From Candidatus Dechloromonas phosphorivorans (GTDB lineage Bacteria > Pseudomonadota > Gammaproteobacteria > Burkholderiales > Rhodocyclaceae), in the NCBI GenBank assembly GCA_016721185.1, contig JADKIP010000014.1, positions 186,001-250,000 on the forward strand: a stretch of 64,000 bases of DNA, given 5' to 3'. The notes under the pieces were generated by a model. That model was not told the origin of the DNA, did not search any database, and saw only the letters and a program-made list of their open reading frames with translations. The position numbers and the translations under genes are program-made. Position 1 is the stretch's first letter, and each line of letters begins with the position of its first letter. Of the stretch, positions 17,830 to 26,884 are shown piece by piece.

Positions 17830-18252
17830 ATGAAAATACTGCTCCCCGTTGACGGCTCCGGCCCCTCTGATCGCGCCGTGCAGCATCTGATTTCCACGGT
17901 GGATGGTTGCACGGATCGGGAGATTTACCTGATCAATATTCAGACACCGATCGACGCGCCCGAATTGCTCGGCCACATGCCGGCGAGCGAGATTGAGGCG
18001 ATGCAGGAAGCCCGTGGTGGCGATGCGCTGGTTTCGGCACGTGCGCTGCTCGACAAGGCCGGCATTCCTTACACTGCTGCAGTCTTGGTTGGGCCGGTTG
18101 CCGAAACGATTGTCGATTACGCCCAGAAAAATGGTTGCGAGAAAATCGTGATGGGAACGCGCGGGTTGGGCGCTCTTGGTAGCGTACTGCTGGGTTCCGT
18201 CACCAGCCGTTTGATGAGCCTGACGGAACTGCCGGTGACGCTGGTCAAGTAA
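17830..18252 (+). CDS. Universal stress protein UspA family
   Basis: This 140-residue single Usp domain begins with MKILLPVDGSGPSDRA (ATP-binding Asp near residue 7) and ends with the nucleotide motif GTRGLGALGSVLLGSVTSRL, the G-x2-G-x9-G-S pattern of ATP-binding Usps. It is likely a cytoplasmic ATP-dependent stress protein. It stands alone, with a 16-bp palindrome immediately upstream, and faces the dmeF gene convergently with 28 bp between stops. The ribosome-binding site is weak. Confidence 0.9.
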   Translation: MKILLPVDGSGPSDRAVQHLISTVDGCTDREIYLINIQTPIDAPELLGHMPASEIEAMQEARGGDALVSARALLDKAGIPYTAAVLVGPVAETIVDYAQKNGCEKIVMGTRGLGALGSVLLGSVTSRLMSLTELPVTLVK

Positions 18253-18280
18253 GGCTGTTGGCGGGCCAGTCGCGGTTCGT

Positions 18281-19258
18281 TCAAGGCGTTTGTGGCGCCG
18301 GGTCGCACTCGGGGCAGAGATGAATCTCGATGGTCAGGTGGACGATTTCTTCGTGGATGCCGAGTCCGTCCCGAATCAATTGCGGCGTCAGTTCGGCATC
18401 ATGGGTCAGCAGGCTGAGGGCGCAGGCGTAGGCGCCGGTGCCGACGCGCCAGACGTGCAGGTCGGTCAGCCGGGTGTTGCCGGCTTCGGGTAGCTGGTCG
18501 ATGAATTCCCGGATTTCCGCAACCACCGGATGATCCATTTCACGGTCGAGCAATACCCGGCTGGTCTGGCCAAGCAGGTTTTTTGACCATAACGCGACCA
18601 GCACCGCGCCGAGCAGCCCGGTCAGCGGATCGAGCCAGTCCCAGCCATAGAACCAGCCACCGGCCAGCGCGCCAATCGCCAGCACCGAGGTGGCGGCGTC
18701 GGTGATGACGTGGATGTAGGCGGATTTCAGGTTGAGGTCGTCGTGCTGGTGGTCGTGTTCGTGACTGTGACCATGCTCGTGGCTGTGTCCGTGATCGTGC
18801 GCCTTCCCCAAAATCACTGCACAAATGAGGTTGACCGCAAGACCCAGCCCGGCGACTGCCATCGCTTCCGGGTAATGAATGGTTTGCGGTGACCAGAGGC
18901 GTTCGAGTGAGCCGACGATCATCATGCCGGCGACGCCGAGCAGGCCAATGGCGCTGGTGTAGCCGGCCAGCACTTCGATCTTCCAGGTGCCGAAGGCAAA
19001 ACTCGGGTCGGATGCGTAGCGCCGGGCGGCACCGTAGGCAAAGCTGGAGAGGCCGATGGCCAGCGCGTGCGAGCTCATGTGCCAGCCGTCGGCGAGTACC
19101 GCCATCGAGTTGAACCACCAGCCGGCAGTGATTTCGAGCAGCATGGTGGCGACGGTAATCCACAGCACGAGGCGGGTGCCGCGTTCGGCGGCAGGGTTGC
19201 CGGTAGCGTAGCTGTGATCGTGGGTCCAGCGGCTGAGGTCGTGCGGTGTGTTGTTCAT
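18281..19258 (-). CDS. dmeF: DmeF-like cation diffusion facilitator (Co/Ni/Zn efflux)
   Basis: This 325-residue CDF transporter has six TM helices. TM2 carries the metal-site pattern LADGWHMSSHALAIGLSSFAY, in the DmeF subgroup style (HxxxD/H variations). A His-rich cytoplasmic loop near residues 165-190 (GHSHEHGHSHEHDHQHDD) should bind metal, and TM5 has the second site around HVITDAATSVLAIGAL. A C-terminal cytoplasmic domain follows. The start codon overlaps the mtnB stop by 4 bp (ATGA), so it is co-translated with the methionine-salvage genes, an unusual arrangement. The family is firm; metal specificity is inferred. Confidence 0.85.
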   Translation of the reverse strand: MNNTPHDLSRWTHDHSYATGNPAAERGTRLVLWITVATMLLEITAGWWFNSMAVLADGWHMSSHALAIGLSSFAYGAARRYASDPSFAFGTWKIEVLAGYTSAIGLLGVAGMMIVGSLERLWSPQTIHYPEAMAVAGLGLAVNLICAVILGKAHDHGHSHEHGHSHEHDHQHDDLNLKSAYIHVITDAATSVLAIGALAGGWFYGWDWLDPLTGLLGAVLVALWSKNLLGQTSRVLLDREMDHPVVAEIREFIDQLPEAGNTRLTDLHVWRVGTGAYACALSLLTHDAELTPQLIRDGLGIHEEIVHLTIEIHLCPECDPAPQTP

Positions 19259-19950
19259 TGTTGTCCGTAGCTGGCGAATTTTTCCAGCACGGCCGCCATT
19301 TCTTCGGTGGAAAGCAACACCGGCTGGCCGAGCTGGCAGGCGCGCCAGTATTGTTCGCAGAGTTCTTCGAGTTCTATGGCGAGGGCCAGCGCTTCGTCAA
19401 GATCGCGCCCGGCGACCAGCAGGCCGTGGTTGGCGAGCAGGCAGGCGTGGCGGTTTGCCATGGCGGCCAGTGCTGCGGTCGACAGCGCTTCTGAGCCAAA
19501 AATGGCGTAGTCGGCGCAGCGGATGGTGCTGCCGCCGAAGCGGGCAATCATGTAATGAAACGGCGGAATGTCGAGGCGCAGGCAGGCCAGGCTGACCGCG
19601 AACGGTGAATGGGCGTGCAGCACGGCGCCGACTGCTGGGCGTGAAGCGTAAAGATCACGGTGGAAACGCCATTCGGAGGAGGGCTTGCGGCTGCCCTGAT
19701 GCGTGCCGTCGAGTGCCATCAACGGGATGTCATCGGCGTTGAGGCTGGCGTAGGGCAGGCCGGTCGGCGTGATGTAAAAACCGTCGCCGCTCCGTACGCT
19801 GACGTTGCCCGACGTGCCGCGATTGAGCCCGGCCGGTTGCATGGCCTGGGCGGTGGCGATCAGTTGATTCACCGCGTCGTTCCCGCGTCGGCAGGAATCC
19901 AGAGGTTCGGATGAACTCCTGCCGGCGCGGGAGTGAGGCTGGTCAGCCAT
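19255..19950 (-). CDS. mtnB: Methylthioribulose-1-phosphate dehydratase
   Basis: This class II aldolase-fold zinc enzyme catalyses the second step from methylthioribose-1-P in methionine salvage. I start at the ATG at 19950, which overlaps the mtnA stop by 8 bp, giving 231 residues; the longer open frame upstream is only antisense of mtnA. The core shows LNRGTSGNVSVR, the zinc-binding VLHAHSPFAVSL and the catalytic/zinc region LLANHGLLVAG. Residues about 5-25 (AGRSSSEPLDSCRRGND) are encoded by a REP-like palindrome at 19878-19936 inserted in frame before the conserved domain. mtnA precedes it and dmeF follows, all coupled by overlaps. Confidence 0.85.
   Translation of the reverse strand: MADQPHSRAGRSSSEPLDSCRRGNDAVNQLIATAQAMQPAGLNRGTSGNVSVRSGDGFYITPTGLPYASLNADDIPLMALDGTHQGSRKPSSEWRFHRDLYASRPAVGAVLHAHSPFAVSLACLRLDIPPFHYMIARFGGSTIRCADYAIFGSEALSTAALAAMANRHACLLANHGLLVAGRDLDEALALAIELEELCEQYWRACQLGQPVLLSTEEMAAVLEKFASYGQQ
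19878..19936. repeat. REP-like palindrome inside mtnB
   Basis: The left arm TCGTTCCCGCGTCGGCAGGA pairs with the right arm TCCTGCCGGCGCGGGAGTGA across a loop of about 16 bases. The family resembles the widespread CTGGATTCCYGCC...GGGARYGACG palindromes; a related half copy lies at 158-187. Here it encodes part of the MtnB N-terminus. Confidence 0.7.
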
Positions 19951-21070
19951 GTTTAGCCTCCGGGTAAAGACCGAGCAGCCCTTCGCGGCTAGCCGGACAG
20001 ACGCCGCGTTCGGTGATGATGGCGGTGACCAGCCTGGCCGGCGTGACGTCGAAGGCCGGGTTGGCAACCGCTTCCTTGTCCGGTAATTGGCTGAGCGCCG
20101 ATGGCACGCCACGGGAATCGAGGCCATGCACCCGGCGGAATTCGTCGCCATCGCGCTCCTCGATCGGAATCGCGGCACCGTCAAAACAGGCGAAATCCAG
20201 CGTCGACCGTGGCGCTGCGACGTAGAACGGAATGTTGTTGTCGGCGCAGGCCAGGGCTTTCAGGTAAGTGCCGACCTTGTTGGCGACATCGCCATTGGCG
20301 GCAATGCGGTCGGCGCCGACGATCACCGCATCGACCTTGCCCTGACGCAGCAAAATGCCGGCGGCGTTGTCGGCGATCAGCGTATGCGGCACGCCGTGCT
20401 GGGCCAGTTCCCAGGCGGTGAGCAGGCCCTGGTTGCGCGGCCGGGTTTCGGAGACCCAGACATGCACCGGCAGCCCGGCATCGTAGGCGGCATAGACCGG
20501 CGACAGGGCCGTGCCCCAATCGACGGTGGCCAGCCAGCCGGCGTTGCAGTGCGTCATGATATTGAGCGCCGTGCCTTGGTGGCGGGCGATCTGGCGGAAC
20601 AAGCCGAGGCCGTGCCGGCCGATGGCGGCATTCTGGGCAACATCTTCCTCGGCGATGGCAGCGGCTTCGGCCCAGGCGGCGGCGCGGCGCTCGTCGGTCG
20701 GCACGGTGCTCAGTGCGTTCTCCATCCGGGCCAGTGCCCAATGCAGATTTACCGCCGTTGGCCGGGTTGACCGCAGCAATGCCGCGGCGTGCTGCAGACG
20801 TGCATCCGAGCTGTCGCTAGCCAGCGCAATCGCCAGCCCGTAAGCGGCGGTAACGCCAATCAACGGTGCGCCACGTACCTGCATGGCACGAATGGCGTGC
20901 GCCGCCTCGTCCAGCGTGGCGACTCGTACCCAATGCAGCGCGTGCGGCAGGCGGGTCTGGTCGATGATGTCGATAACGCCTCGTTCAGGCTGGGTGCGCA
21001 GGGTGCGGGTGGGGGTGCCGTCGATATTCATGTCTTGCGATTCGATGTCGTCATTGAAATGGATGGGCAT
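19943..21070 (-). CDS. mtnA: Methylthioribose-1-phosphate isomerase
   Basis: This 375-residue enzyme of the eIF2B-like fold isomerises methylthioribose-1-P to methylthioribulose-1-P in methionine salvage. Signatures seen are VRGAPLIGVTAAYG, the catalytic Cys in MTHCNAGWLATVDWGTAL and the catalytic Asp in VIVGADRIAANGDVANKVGTY. Start choice is unclear: the ATG at 21070 has AGGCGG too close, and the ATG at 21031 has no clear site. The stop overlaps mtnB. An aminotransferase at 23629 could supply the last step of the pathway, but mtnC/mtnD genes are not in the window. Confidence 0.9.
   Translation of the reverse strand: MPIHFNDDIESQDMNIDGTPTRTLRTQPERGVIDIIDQTRLPHALHWVRVATLDEAAHAIRAMQVRGAPLIGVTAAYGLAIALASDSSDARLQHAAALLRSTRPTAVNLHWALARMENALSTVPTDERRAAAWAEAAAIAEEDVAQNAAIGRHGLGLFRQIARHQGTALNIMTHCNAGWLATVDWGTALSPVYAAYDAGLPVHVWVSETRPRNQGLLTAWELAQHGVPHTLIADNAAGILLRQGKVDAVIVGADRIAANGDVANKVGTYLKALACADNNIPFYVAAPRSTLDFACFDGAAIPIEERDGDEFRRVHGLDSRGVPSALSQLPDKEAVANPAFDVTPARLVTAIITERGVCPASREGLLGLYPEAKHG
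20767..20778 (+). repeat. TTGACCGCAGCA motif copy 4
   Basis: Perfect copy on the + strand inside mtnA, which runs on the - strand; the gene reads Leu-Arg-Ser-Thr here. Confidence 0.8.
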
Positions 21071-21369
21071 CCGCCTGATGCTTTTGCTGCGAATGCTGTT
21101 TCAGTACTGCTTCAGTGCAGGGCCAGTGGGAAGAGGTGATGAGCTGCCATTTTGCCGTTCTCGAGCCTGACTATAAAGCACGCATTTGATTTACCGCAGT
21201 CGCGGCTTGATGCGATCACCCGATCTGCGGTGATCCCCATGAAAAAGATCGAAAATCACAAAATTCAATATTTTCGCTATTGATCCTGGGTGACGAATGG
21301 TTCACTCTTTCAAGAATACTTTCTCAAAAATACATACCGTTTTCCCGGTAGATAAAACGGAGCCACCCG

Positions 21370-23365
21370 ATGTTTTCATTCTTCAAATCGAAACAGTCGA
21401 CTTCAGCCGCCGAGGCGCGCGCTGCAGCGCAATCCGCCATGGCGGTTCGGGGACACTTCAATGCCGATCGCCTGCCTGCCAGCCGGGAAGAGCTCGGCTT
21501 GCCTGCTTCCGGCGGTGGCTTGTTCCTCGGTTTCGTGCCGCCCTATGCCAATTTTCAAAGCGTGGCCGATGGGCTGAACCGGGTTGCTTCGTCGGGCACG
21601 ACAACGACATTTGCCGCGCTCTCATCAACCGGTGCTCTGTGCAGCGGCGGTACATCGACCTACTGCGGTGCCGAGTCGAACGACCGCGAAGGCAGCTTCC
21701 TCTGGCTGTCGGATGAAATTGTCGACCAGTGCGAGATACATTCAATTGATCTCAAGTTAGGCCAGGGCGCGACCGTCGGTGAGCGCGTCAGCAAGATTGC
21801 GCAGGAGTTGAAGGGCATCAATCCTTCGTTTCCGATCAACGCCCATGACACCTTTGCGCTGATCTTCTGCGACGGCCTCTCCGCTTCGGAAGGTTTCCTG
21901 ATGCGCGCCTGGTACGAGAGCCAGCGCTTTCCCTGCCTGGCGCTTGGCGGTTCGGCCGGCGGCAAGCTGGATTTTTCAGCCACCTACATGCACAACGGGC
22001 AGCGCGTGCTGACCGGGCAGGCGATGATCATTTTTTGCAAGGTCAAGAAAGGGATTCGTTTCTCGCCCTTCAAGTCCCAGAACTTTGTCCCCGCTGGCAA
22101 GAGCTGGCTGGTGGCCGAGGCCGATCCGGTGGCGCGAACCGTCACCAGCGTTTTTGCCGAAGGTGCCAAGACGCAGCGCTTCATGACGGCGCTCGCCGCG
22201 CATTTCCGTTGCGCTGAAAGCGAGGTCGAGAAAAACCTGGTGGGTCATACTTTTGCCGTTTCGGTGGGCGAGGAGATGTTTATTCGCTCCATTGCCGCGC
22301 TCGGTGCCGACAAAACCAGTTTTTTCTGCGACATCGAATTCGGCGATTGCCTGCATCTGATGAAGGTCACCGATTTCATCACCACCACGCAGCGCGACTG
22401 GCAGCAGTTTCTTTCCGGAAAAGGTACACCGATCGCCATGTTGCTCAGCGATTGCGTGTTGCGTCGCCTGGGTAATTCAGCCGTGCTCGGCCGCGCCGAT
22501 TTCTTTGCCGACACGCCGGCTGCCGGGCTTTCGACCTTCGGTGAAATTCTCGGTATTCCAATCAACCAGACGCTCTCGGCACTGACTTTCTTCCGGGAAA
22601 CTGCCAACAACAACGATCCATTCATGAGCGCCTTTCCGGTGCAATACTCCGCTTTTTCAAAGCATTACACCCAACGTGCGCTGCAACGCTGGATCACCCA
22701 TGAACGGCATGCAGGGCGGCATGATGGAGCAGGTGCTGAAATACGAGCGCACGGTGCAGCCGGTTATCGATACGCTACCGTCGTTGGCAACCGGCTTCCG
22801 CCAACAGGCCGAAACGCTTTCGCAGGCCATGTCGCTGATGTCCGATGTCGGTGTGTCGGCCAAAGCCTCGCAGAATTCCCAGGCCAGTCTGGGTGCCGGG
22901 CTGGATGATCTGGAGCGCCTTTCCAACGCCATCGGTTCGATCACCGGCGGCATTATTGCCATTGCCGATCAAACCAATCTGCTCGCCCTCAATGCGGCCA
23001 TCGAAGCCGCCCGCGCGGGTGAAGCCGGTCGCGGCTTTGCCGTTGTCGCCGACGAAGTGCGCAAGCTCGCCCAGTCGGCTAAAAATCAGGCCGATGCCAC
23101 GGCGTCCAGCATTCAGGAAGCCGTGCGCACCATTACCGGAATTCGCCAGATCGCCCAAGAAACCCTGAGCGCGATCAATCAGCTCACGGCCAAGAGCGAA
23201 CAGGCCTCGGCCCAGATTGAGCAAATGACGACCGATGCAGCGCGTGAGCATCAGCAGGTGACAAAGAGCCTCTCCAACGTCGACGAACTGACCAAAGGTA
23301 TGGCCACTTTGAACGAGTTGCTCTCCCGTCTCGACGCTTTGCAGGCGATGGCCGCCAAGCTCTAA
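21370..23365 (+). CDS. FIST-domain methyl-accepting chemotaxis protein, split by a frameshift
   Basis: The first frame (21370 to about 22700) encodes FIST_N and FIST_C sensor domains, for example FLGFVPPYANFQSVADGLNR and SAFPVQYSAFSKHYTQRALQRW. The second frame (from about 22676 to 23365) encodes an MCP signalling domain with the hairpin signature LLALNAAIEAARAGEAGRGF. No TM segment is present, so this would be a soluble receptor for a small molecule feeding CheA. The FIST frame runs into nonsense after ITHE, while the other frame continues MNGMQGGMMEQVLKYE. One extra C in the CCC at 22697-22699 would explain the break. GGAG lies 8 bases before the ATG at 21370. It may be a real pseudogene, two overlapping genes or a sequencing error. 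Confidence 0.75.
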
Positions 23366-23385
23366 AGCTGGCACTGAAACAGGCC

Positions 23386-23411
23386 GCATTCCCGACCCGG
23401 TTCGGGGATGC
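23386..23411 (+). terminator. Hairpin after the FIST-MCP gene
   Basis: GCATTCCCGA and TCGGGGATGC form a 10-bp stem with one wobble pair and a 6-base loop, 20 bases after the stop. No T-run follows, so a Rho-independent role is uncertain. Confidence 0.3.
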
Positions 23412-23496
23412 GCTGTCCTGAATGCCGGTCGGGCTATCGCGATTCAGCCAAATTCTTCCCCGGTCAGCGACGCATGATTTTGCGTAGTTTTAACGG

Positions 23497-23508
23497 TTGA
23501 CCGCAGCA
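23497..23508 (+). repeat. TTGACCGCAGCA motif copy 5
   Basis: The only perfect copy in non-coding DNA, between the FIST-MCP gene and the aminotransferase; it is preceded by an AT-rich stretch as in the long form of the repeat. Confidence 0.8.
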
Positions 23509-23628
23509 TGCTAGTCGTACCAGCGCTGCGCCCGGATTGAGCCAAAAAATGGATTTCTGAACGACGGAGTGCGATATTCGCGCATCCGTCGTCAGCATTG
23601 GGCGACCAGATGGCCAATTGGAGGTCTT

Positions 23629-24792
23629 ATGCAAACAGCAGTTTCAATCGACTCGAAACATCCCGCGATTGGTACGACGATTTTTACCGTCATGTCGAAG
23701 CTGGCGGCCGAATGTGGTGCCGTTAACCTGTCGCAGGGCTTCCCGGATTTTCAGGCCGAGCCGGCGCTTTTTGCTGCGGTGCACCGCCACATGCTGGCCG
23801 GGCGCAACCAGTACGCGCCGATGACCGGTGTGCCGGAATTGCGTCAGGCGATTGTCGACAAGGTCGCCGCCTTGTACGGGCCGCGTTTCGATGCCGAGTC
23901 GGAAGTCACGGTGACGGCCGGGGCGACGCAGGCGATCTTTACCGCCATTGCCGCCTTCGTCCGGCCGGGTGATGAGGTGATCGTCTTCGAGCCGGTCTAT
24001 GACTCGTATGTGCCGGCGATCGAAACGGTGGGCGGTCGGGCCGTATTTGCCCAACTGAAATTTCCCGATTACGCCCCGGATTGGGGACAGGTGGCGCAGC
24101 TGATTTCGCCGAAAACGCGGATGATCATCATCAATTCGCCGCATAACCCGACCGGTAGCCTGCTGACTGCGGTCGACCTGGAAAAACTGGCTAATTTGCT
24201 GCGTGGCACCGATATCGTCGTGCTCTCCGATGAGGTCTACGAACACATCCTGTTCGATGGCGAACAGCACGCCAGCCTGTGTGCTCATGCCGAGCTGGCG
24301 CAACGCAGTATCGTCGTTTCAAGCTTCGGCAAGACCTATCACATCACCGGCTGGAAAATTGGCTACGTGGTCGGCCCGGCGGATCTGATGGCTGAATTCC
24401 GCAAGGTGCATCAGTTCAACGTCTTCACTGTCCATACGCCGTCGCAACTGGCGCTGGCGGAATATATGCAGGACGCCTCGCGCCATCTCGGGCTGGCGGC
24501 GTTTTATCAGGAAAAGCGCGACTTTTTCCGTGAGCTGATGGCTGCCACACCATTCAAATTACTGCCTTGTCGCGGCACTTACTTTCAGTTGGCCAGCTAT
24601 GCCGGACTTTCCGAACTGCCTGACCGTGCTTTCGCCGAGTGGATGACGCGCGAAGTGGGCGTGGCGGTCATTCCGGTCTCGGTGTTTTATGCCAATGGGC
24701 GGGATGATCAGGTTGTCCGGTTTTGTTTCGCCAAGCAGGAAAGCACCCTGCGGGCTGCTGCCGAGCGACTGCATCAAGCCTTCGCCAAGTAG
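23629..24792 (+). CDS. PLP-dependent aminotransferase, methionine-type (YbdL-like)
   Basis: This 387-residue fold-type I aminotransferase starts at the ATG at 23629, directly after TTGGAGGTCTT. It shows VNLSQGFPDF at the N-terminus, INSPHNPTGSLL, and the PLP lysine in SSFGKTYHITGWKIGY. The closest familiar group is the KMTB/methionine aminotransferase YbdL and kynurenine-aminotransferase-like enzymes. That activity is the last step of methionine salvage, and mtnA/mtnB lie about 3 kb away on the other strand, so a role as MtnE is plausible inference. Not in an operon with its neighbours. Confidence 0.8.
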   Translation: MQTAVSIDSKHPAIGTTIFTVMSKLAAECGAVNLSQGFPDFQAEPALFAAVHRHMLAGRNQYAPMTGVPELRQAIVDKVAALYGPRFDAESEVTVTAGATQAIFTAIAAFVRPGDEVIVFEPVYDSYVPAIETVGGRAVFAQLKFPDYAPDWGQVAQLISPKTRMIIINSPHNPTGSLLTAVDLEKLANLLRGTDIVVLSDEVYEHILFDGEQHASLCAHAELAQRSIVVSSFGKTYHITGWKIGYVVGPADLMAEFRKVHQFNVFTVHTPSQLALAEYMQDASRHLGLAAFYQEKRDFFRELMAATPFKLLPCRGTYFQLASYAGLSELPDRAFAEWMTREVGVAVIPVSVFYANGRDDQVVRFCFAKQESTLRAAAERLHQAFAK

Positions 24793-24813
24793 TTGAAATT
24801 TATGAGCATTGAC

Positions 24814-24843
24814 TTGACTCAGCGGGTATTCACCGCAAATAAT
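24814..24843 (+). promoter_or_regulatory. Candidate sigma-70 promoter of mscL
   Basis: TTGACT and AATAAT are separated by 18 bases, 34 bases before the mscL ATG. An overlapping TTGACT lies 5 bases upstream. Confidence 0.4.
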
Positions 24844-24877
24844 CGGCGCTCTAAATAAATCCAACAGGGAAAAAATT

Positions 24878-25303
24878 ATGGGAATGCTTCAGGAATTCAA
24901 AGAGTTTGCGGTCAAGGGCAATGCAATGGATCTGGCGGTCGGCGTCATCATCGGCGGCGCCTTCGGCAAGATCGTTGACTCCATCGTCGGCGACCTGATC
25001 ATGCCGCTGGTCAGCCGTGTGGTCGGCAAGCTGGATTTCTCCAATCTGCTTTTCGTACTCGGCGACAACCCGAATAACCTGGTCGCCCTTGCCGATCTGA
25101 AAAAGGCGGGTATCCCGGTCTTTGCTTACGGTTCATTTCTGACCATCCTGGTCAATTTCGTCATCCTCGCCTTCATCATTTTCATGATGATCAAGCAGAT
25201 GAACCGCCTGCGTACCCCTGAAGCCGCAGCGCCAGAAGCCGCACCAGCAACACCCGAAGATGTCATGCTGTTGCGTGAAATTCGCGATTCGCTGAAGAAA
25301 TAA
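24878..25303 (+). CDS. mscL: Large-conductance mechanosensitive channel
   Basis: This 141-residue inner-membrane channel opens on membrane tension to relieve hypo-osmotic shock. It shows the MscL N-terminal helix (MLQEFKEFAVKGNAMDLAVG), TM1 with GVIIGGAFGKIVDS, TM2 (FGSFL-like YGSFLTILVNFVILAFIIF) and the C-terminal amphipathic helix ending LLREIRDSLKK. Length is normal. The ATG follows ACAGGGAAAA. A promoter and a strong terminator frame it as a single-gene unit. Confidence 0.97.
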   Translation: MGMLQEFKEFAVKGNAMDLAVGVIIGGAFGKIVDSIVGDLIMPLVSRVVGKLDFSNLLFVLGDNPNNLVALADLKKAGIPVFAYGSFLTILVNFVILAFIIFMMIKQMNRLRTPEAAAPEAAPATPEDVMLLREIRDSLKK

Positions 25304-25322
25304 ACCTTTCTTCCCGCCCCCA

Positions 25323-25350
25323 GAAAAGCCGCTGACCAGCGGCTTTTTTT
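25323..25350 (+). terminator. Rho-independent terminator of mscL
   Basis: AGCCGCTG and CAGCGGCT form an 8-bp stem with a 2-base loop, extended by A/T pairs and followed by seven T residues, 20 bases after the stop. Confidence 0.85.
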
Positions 25351-25471
25351 AATTGCGCGCGGCCAATCGATCCATTTGGAAGTACTTGCCTCTATAACCG
25401 TTAATAATTGGCAACCGATACCAAGCGTGTAAAAGTGTCGGCTATGTTCTCGTCCTTACCCCGGTGGATCG

Positions 25472-26884
25472 ATGGTTCTTTATCAAAGTCTCGCGTACGA
25501 AACTGAAAAACTGATTAGCGACGGCGTGCTGCGCGCCGGGGATCGTCTGCCCTCCGTTCGCCAGGTATGCCGCACCCACAGCATCAGTCCGGTCACCGTG
25601 ACCCAGGCCTACTACCTGCTGGAAAGCCGGGGCCTGATCGAAGCGCGCCCCAAGTCCGGCTATTTCGTCCGGGCCCGCCTCGGGCAGCGGCTGCACGAAC
25701 CGGCGATGAGCCACCCGGTCGGCAATTCGACCGAACTGCAGGTCAGCGACTTTATTTTCCAGATACTACATAGCGTCAAGAACCCGTCGGTGGTGCCACT
25801 CGGCTCCAGCTTTCCCAGCCCCTATCTCTTTCCGTTCGACAAGCTCGGCCGTTTTCTCAGCCAGGCGGCGCGCAAGTTCGACCCGCTGTCGACGCTGAGC
25901 GACCTGCCGCCCGGCAATGAAGAATTGCGCCGGCAGATCGTTCTGCGCTACCTCTCGCGAGGCGCCGTGGTGCCGACCGACGAAGTGGTGATCACCTCCG
26001 GCGCCCTGGAAGGCATCAACCTCTGCCTGCAGGCCGTGACCTCGCCCGGTGACCTGATCGCCATCGAGTCGCCGACTTTCTATGCCGGCTTGCAGGCCAG
26101 CGAACGCCTTGGCCTGAAAGTGATCGAGATTCCCTCCCACCCGCGGGAAGGCATCAGCCTGCAGGCGCTGGAAGATGCGTTGCGCCATCATCCGATCAAA
26201 GCCTGTTTGCTGATGCTCAACTTCGCCAACCCGACCGGCAGCCTGGTCTCGGATGAGCGGAAAAAGAGTCTGATCGAGCTACTGCGCCGCCATGACGTGC
26301 CGCTGATCGAGGACGACGTTTACAGCGAACTGTATTTCGGTCCGCAGGCGCCGCTCTGCAGCAAATCGGTCGTCAGGAACGACCATGTGATGCACGTCTC
26401 GTCGTTCTCCAAATGCCTCGCCCCCGGCTACCGTCTCGGCTGGGTCGCGGCCGGGCGCTACGCTGAAAAGATTGTCCGCCTCAAGCTGTCGACCACGCTC
26501 GCCACCACCATCCCGGTCCAGATCGCCATTGCCGAATATTTGAAGCATGGCGGCTACGACCACCACCTGCGCCGCTTGCGGCAACATCTGGCGGTGCAGG
26601 AATCGGTCCTCATCGAAGCCGTCGAACGCCACTTTCCACCCGAAACCAAACTCGCCCGGCCGGCCGGTGGCTATTTCATGTGGCTCGAACTGCCTGAGCG
26701 AGTCGATGCGCTGAAACTCCACAAAATGGCCCTCGACCAAGGCATCAGCATTGCCCCCGGCCCCATCTTCTCGGCCAAGCGTGAGTTCGGCAACTGCATT
26801 CGCCTCAACTTCGGCCATCCGGATTCGGCGCAGCAGCAAGCCGCAATTGCCACGTTGGGGCGGCTGGTTGCAGCGCAGCTTTGA
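25472..26884 (+). CDS. MocR-like transcriptional regulator (GntR HTH plus aminotransferase domain)
   Basis: This 470-residue protein has a GntR winged helix at residues 5-70 (GDRLPSVRQVCRTHSISPVT, then SGYFVR) joined by a linker to a fold-type I aminotransferase-like domain (about 110-470). The domain keeps the PLP lysine in SSFSKCLAPGYRLGWV and the NFANPTGS turn. Such regulators sense PLP or amino-acid-related ligands. The targets cannot be told, since neighbouring genes are unrelated on both sides. The ATG at 25472 has no strong ribosome-binding site. Confidence 0.85.
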   Translation: MVLYQSLAYETEKLISDGVLRAGDRLPSVRQVCRTHSISPVTVTQAYYLLESRGLIEARPKSGYFVRARLGQRLHEPAMSHPVGNSTELQVSDFIFQILHSVKNPSVVPLGSSFPSPYLFPFDKLGRFLSQAARKFDPLSTLSDLPPGNEELRRQIVLRYLSRGAVVPTDEVVITSGALEGINLCLQAVTSPGDLIAIESPTFYAGLQASERLGLKVIEIPSHPREGISLQALEDALRHHPIKACLLMLNFANPTGSLVSDERKKSLIELLRRHDVPLIEDDVYSELYFGPQAPLCSKSVVRNDHVMHVSSFSKCLAPGYRLGWVAAGRYAEKIVRLKLSTTLATTIPVQIAIAEYLKHGGYDHHLRRLRQHLAVQESVLIEAVERHFPPETKLARPAGGYFMWLELPERVDALKLHKMALDQGISIAPGPIFSAKREFGNCIRLNFGHPDSAQQQAAIATLGRLVAAQL

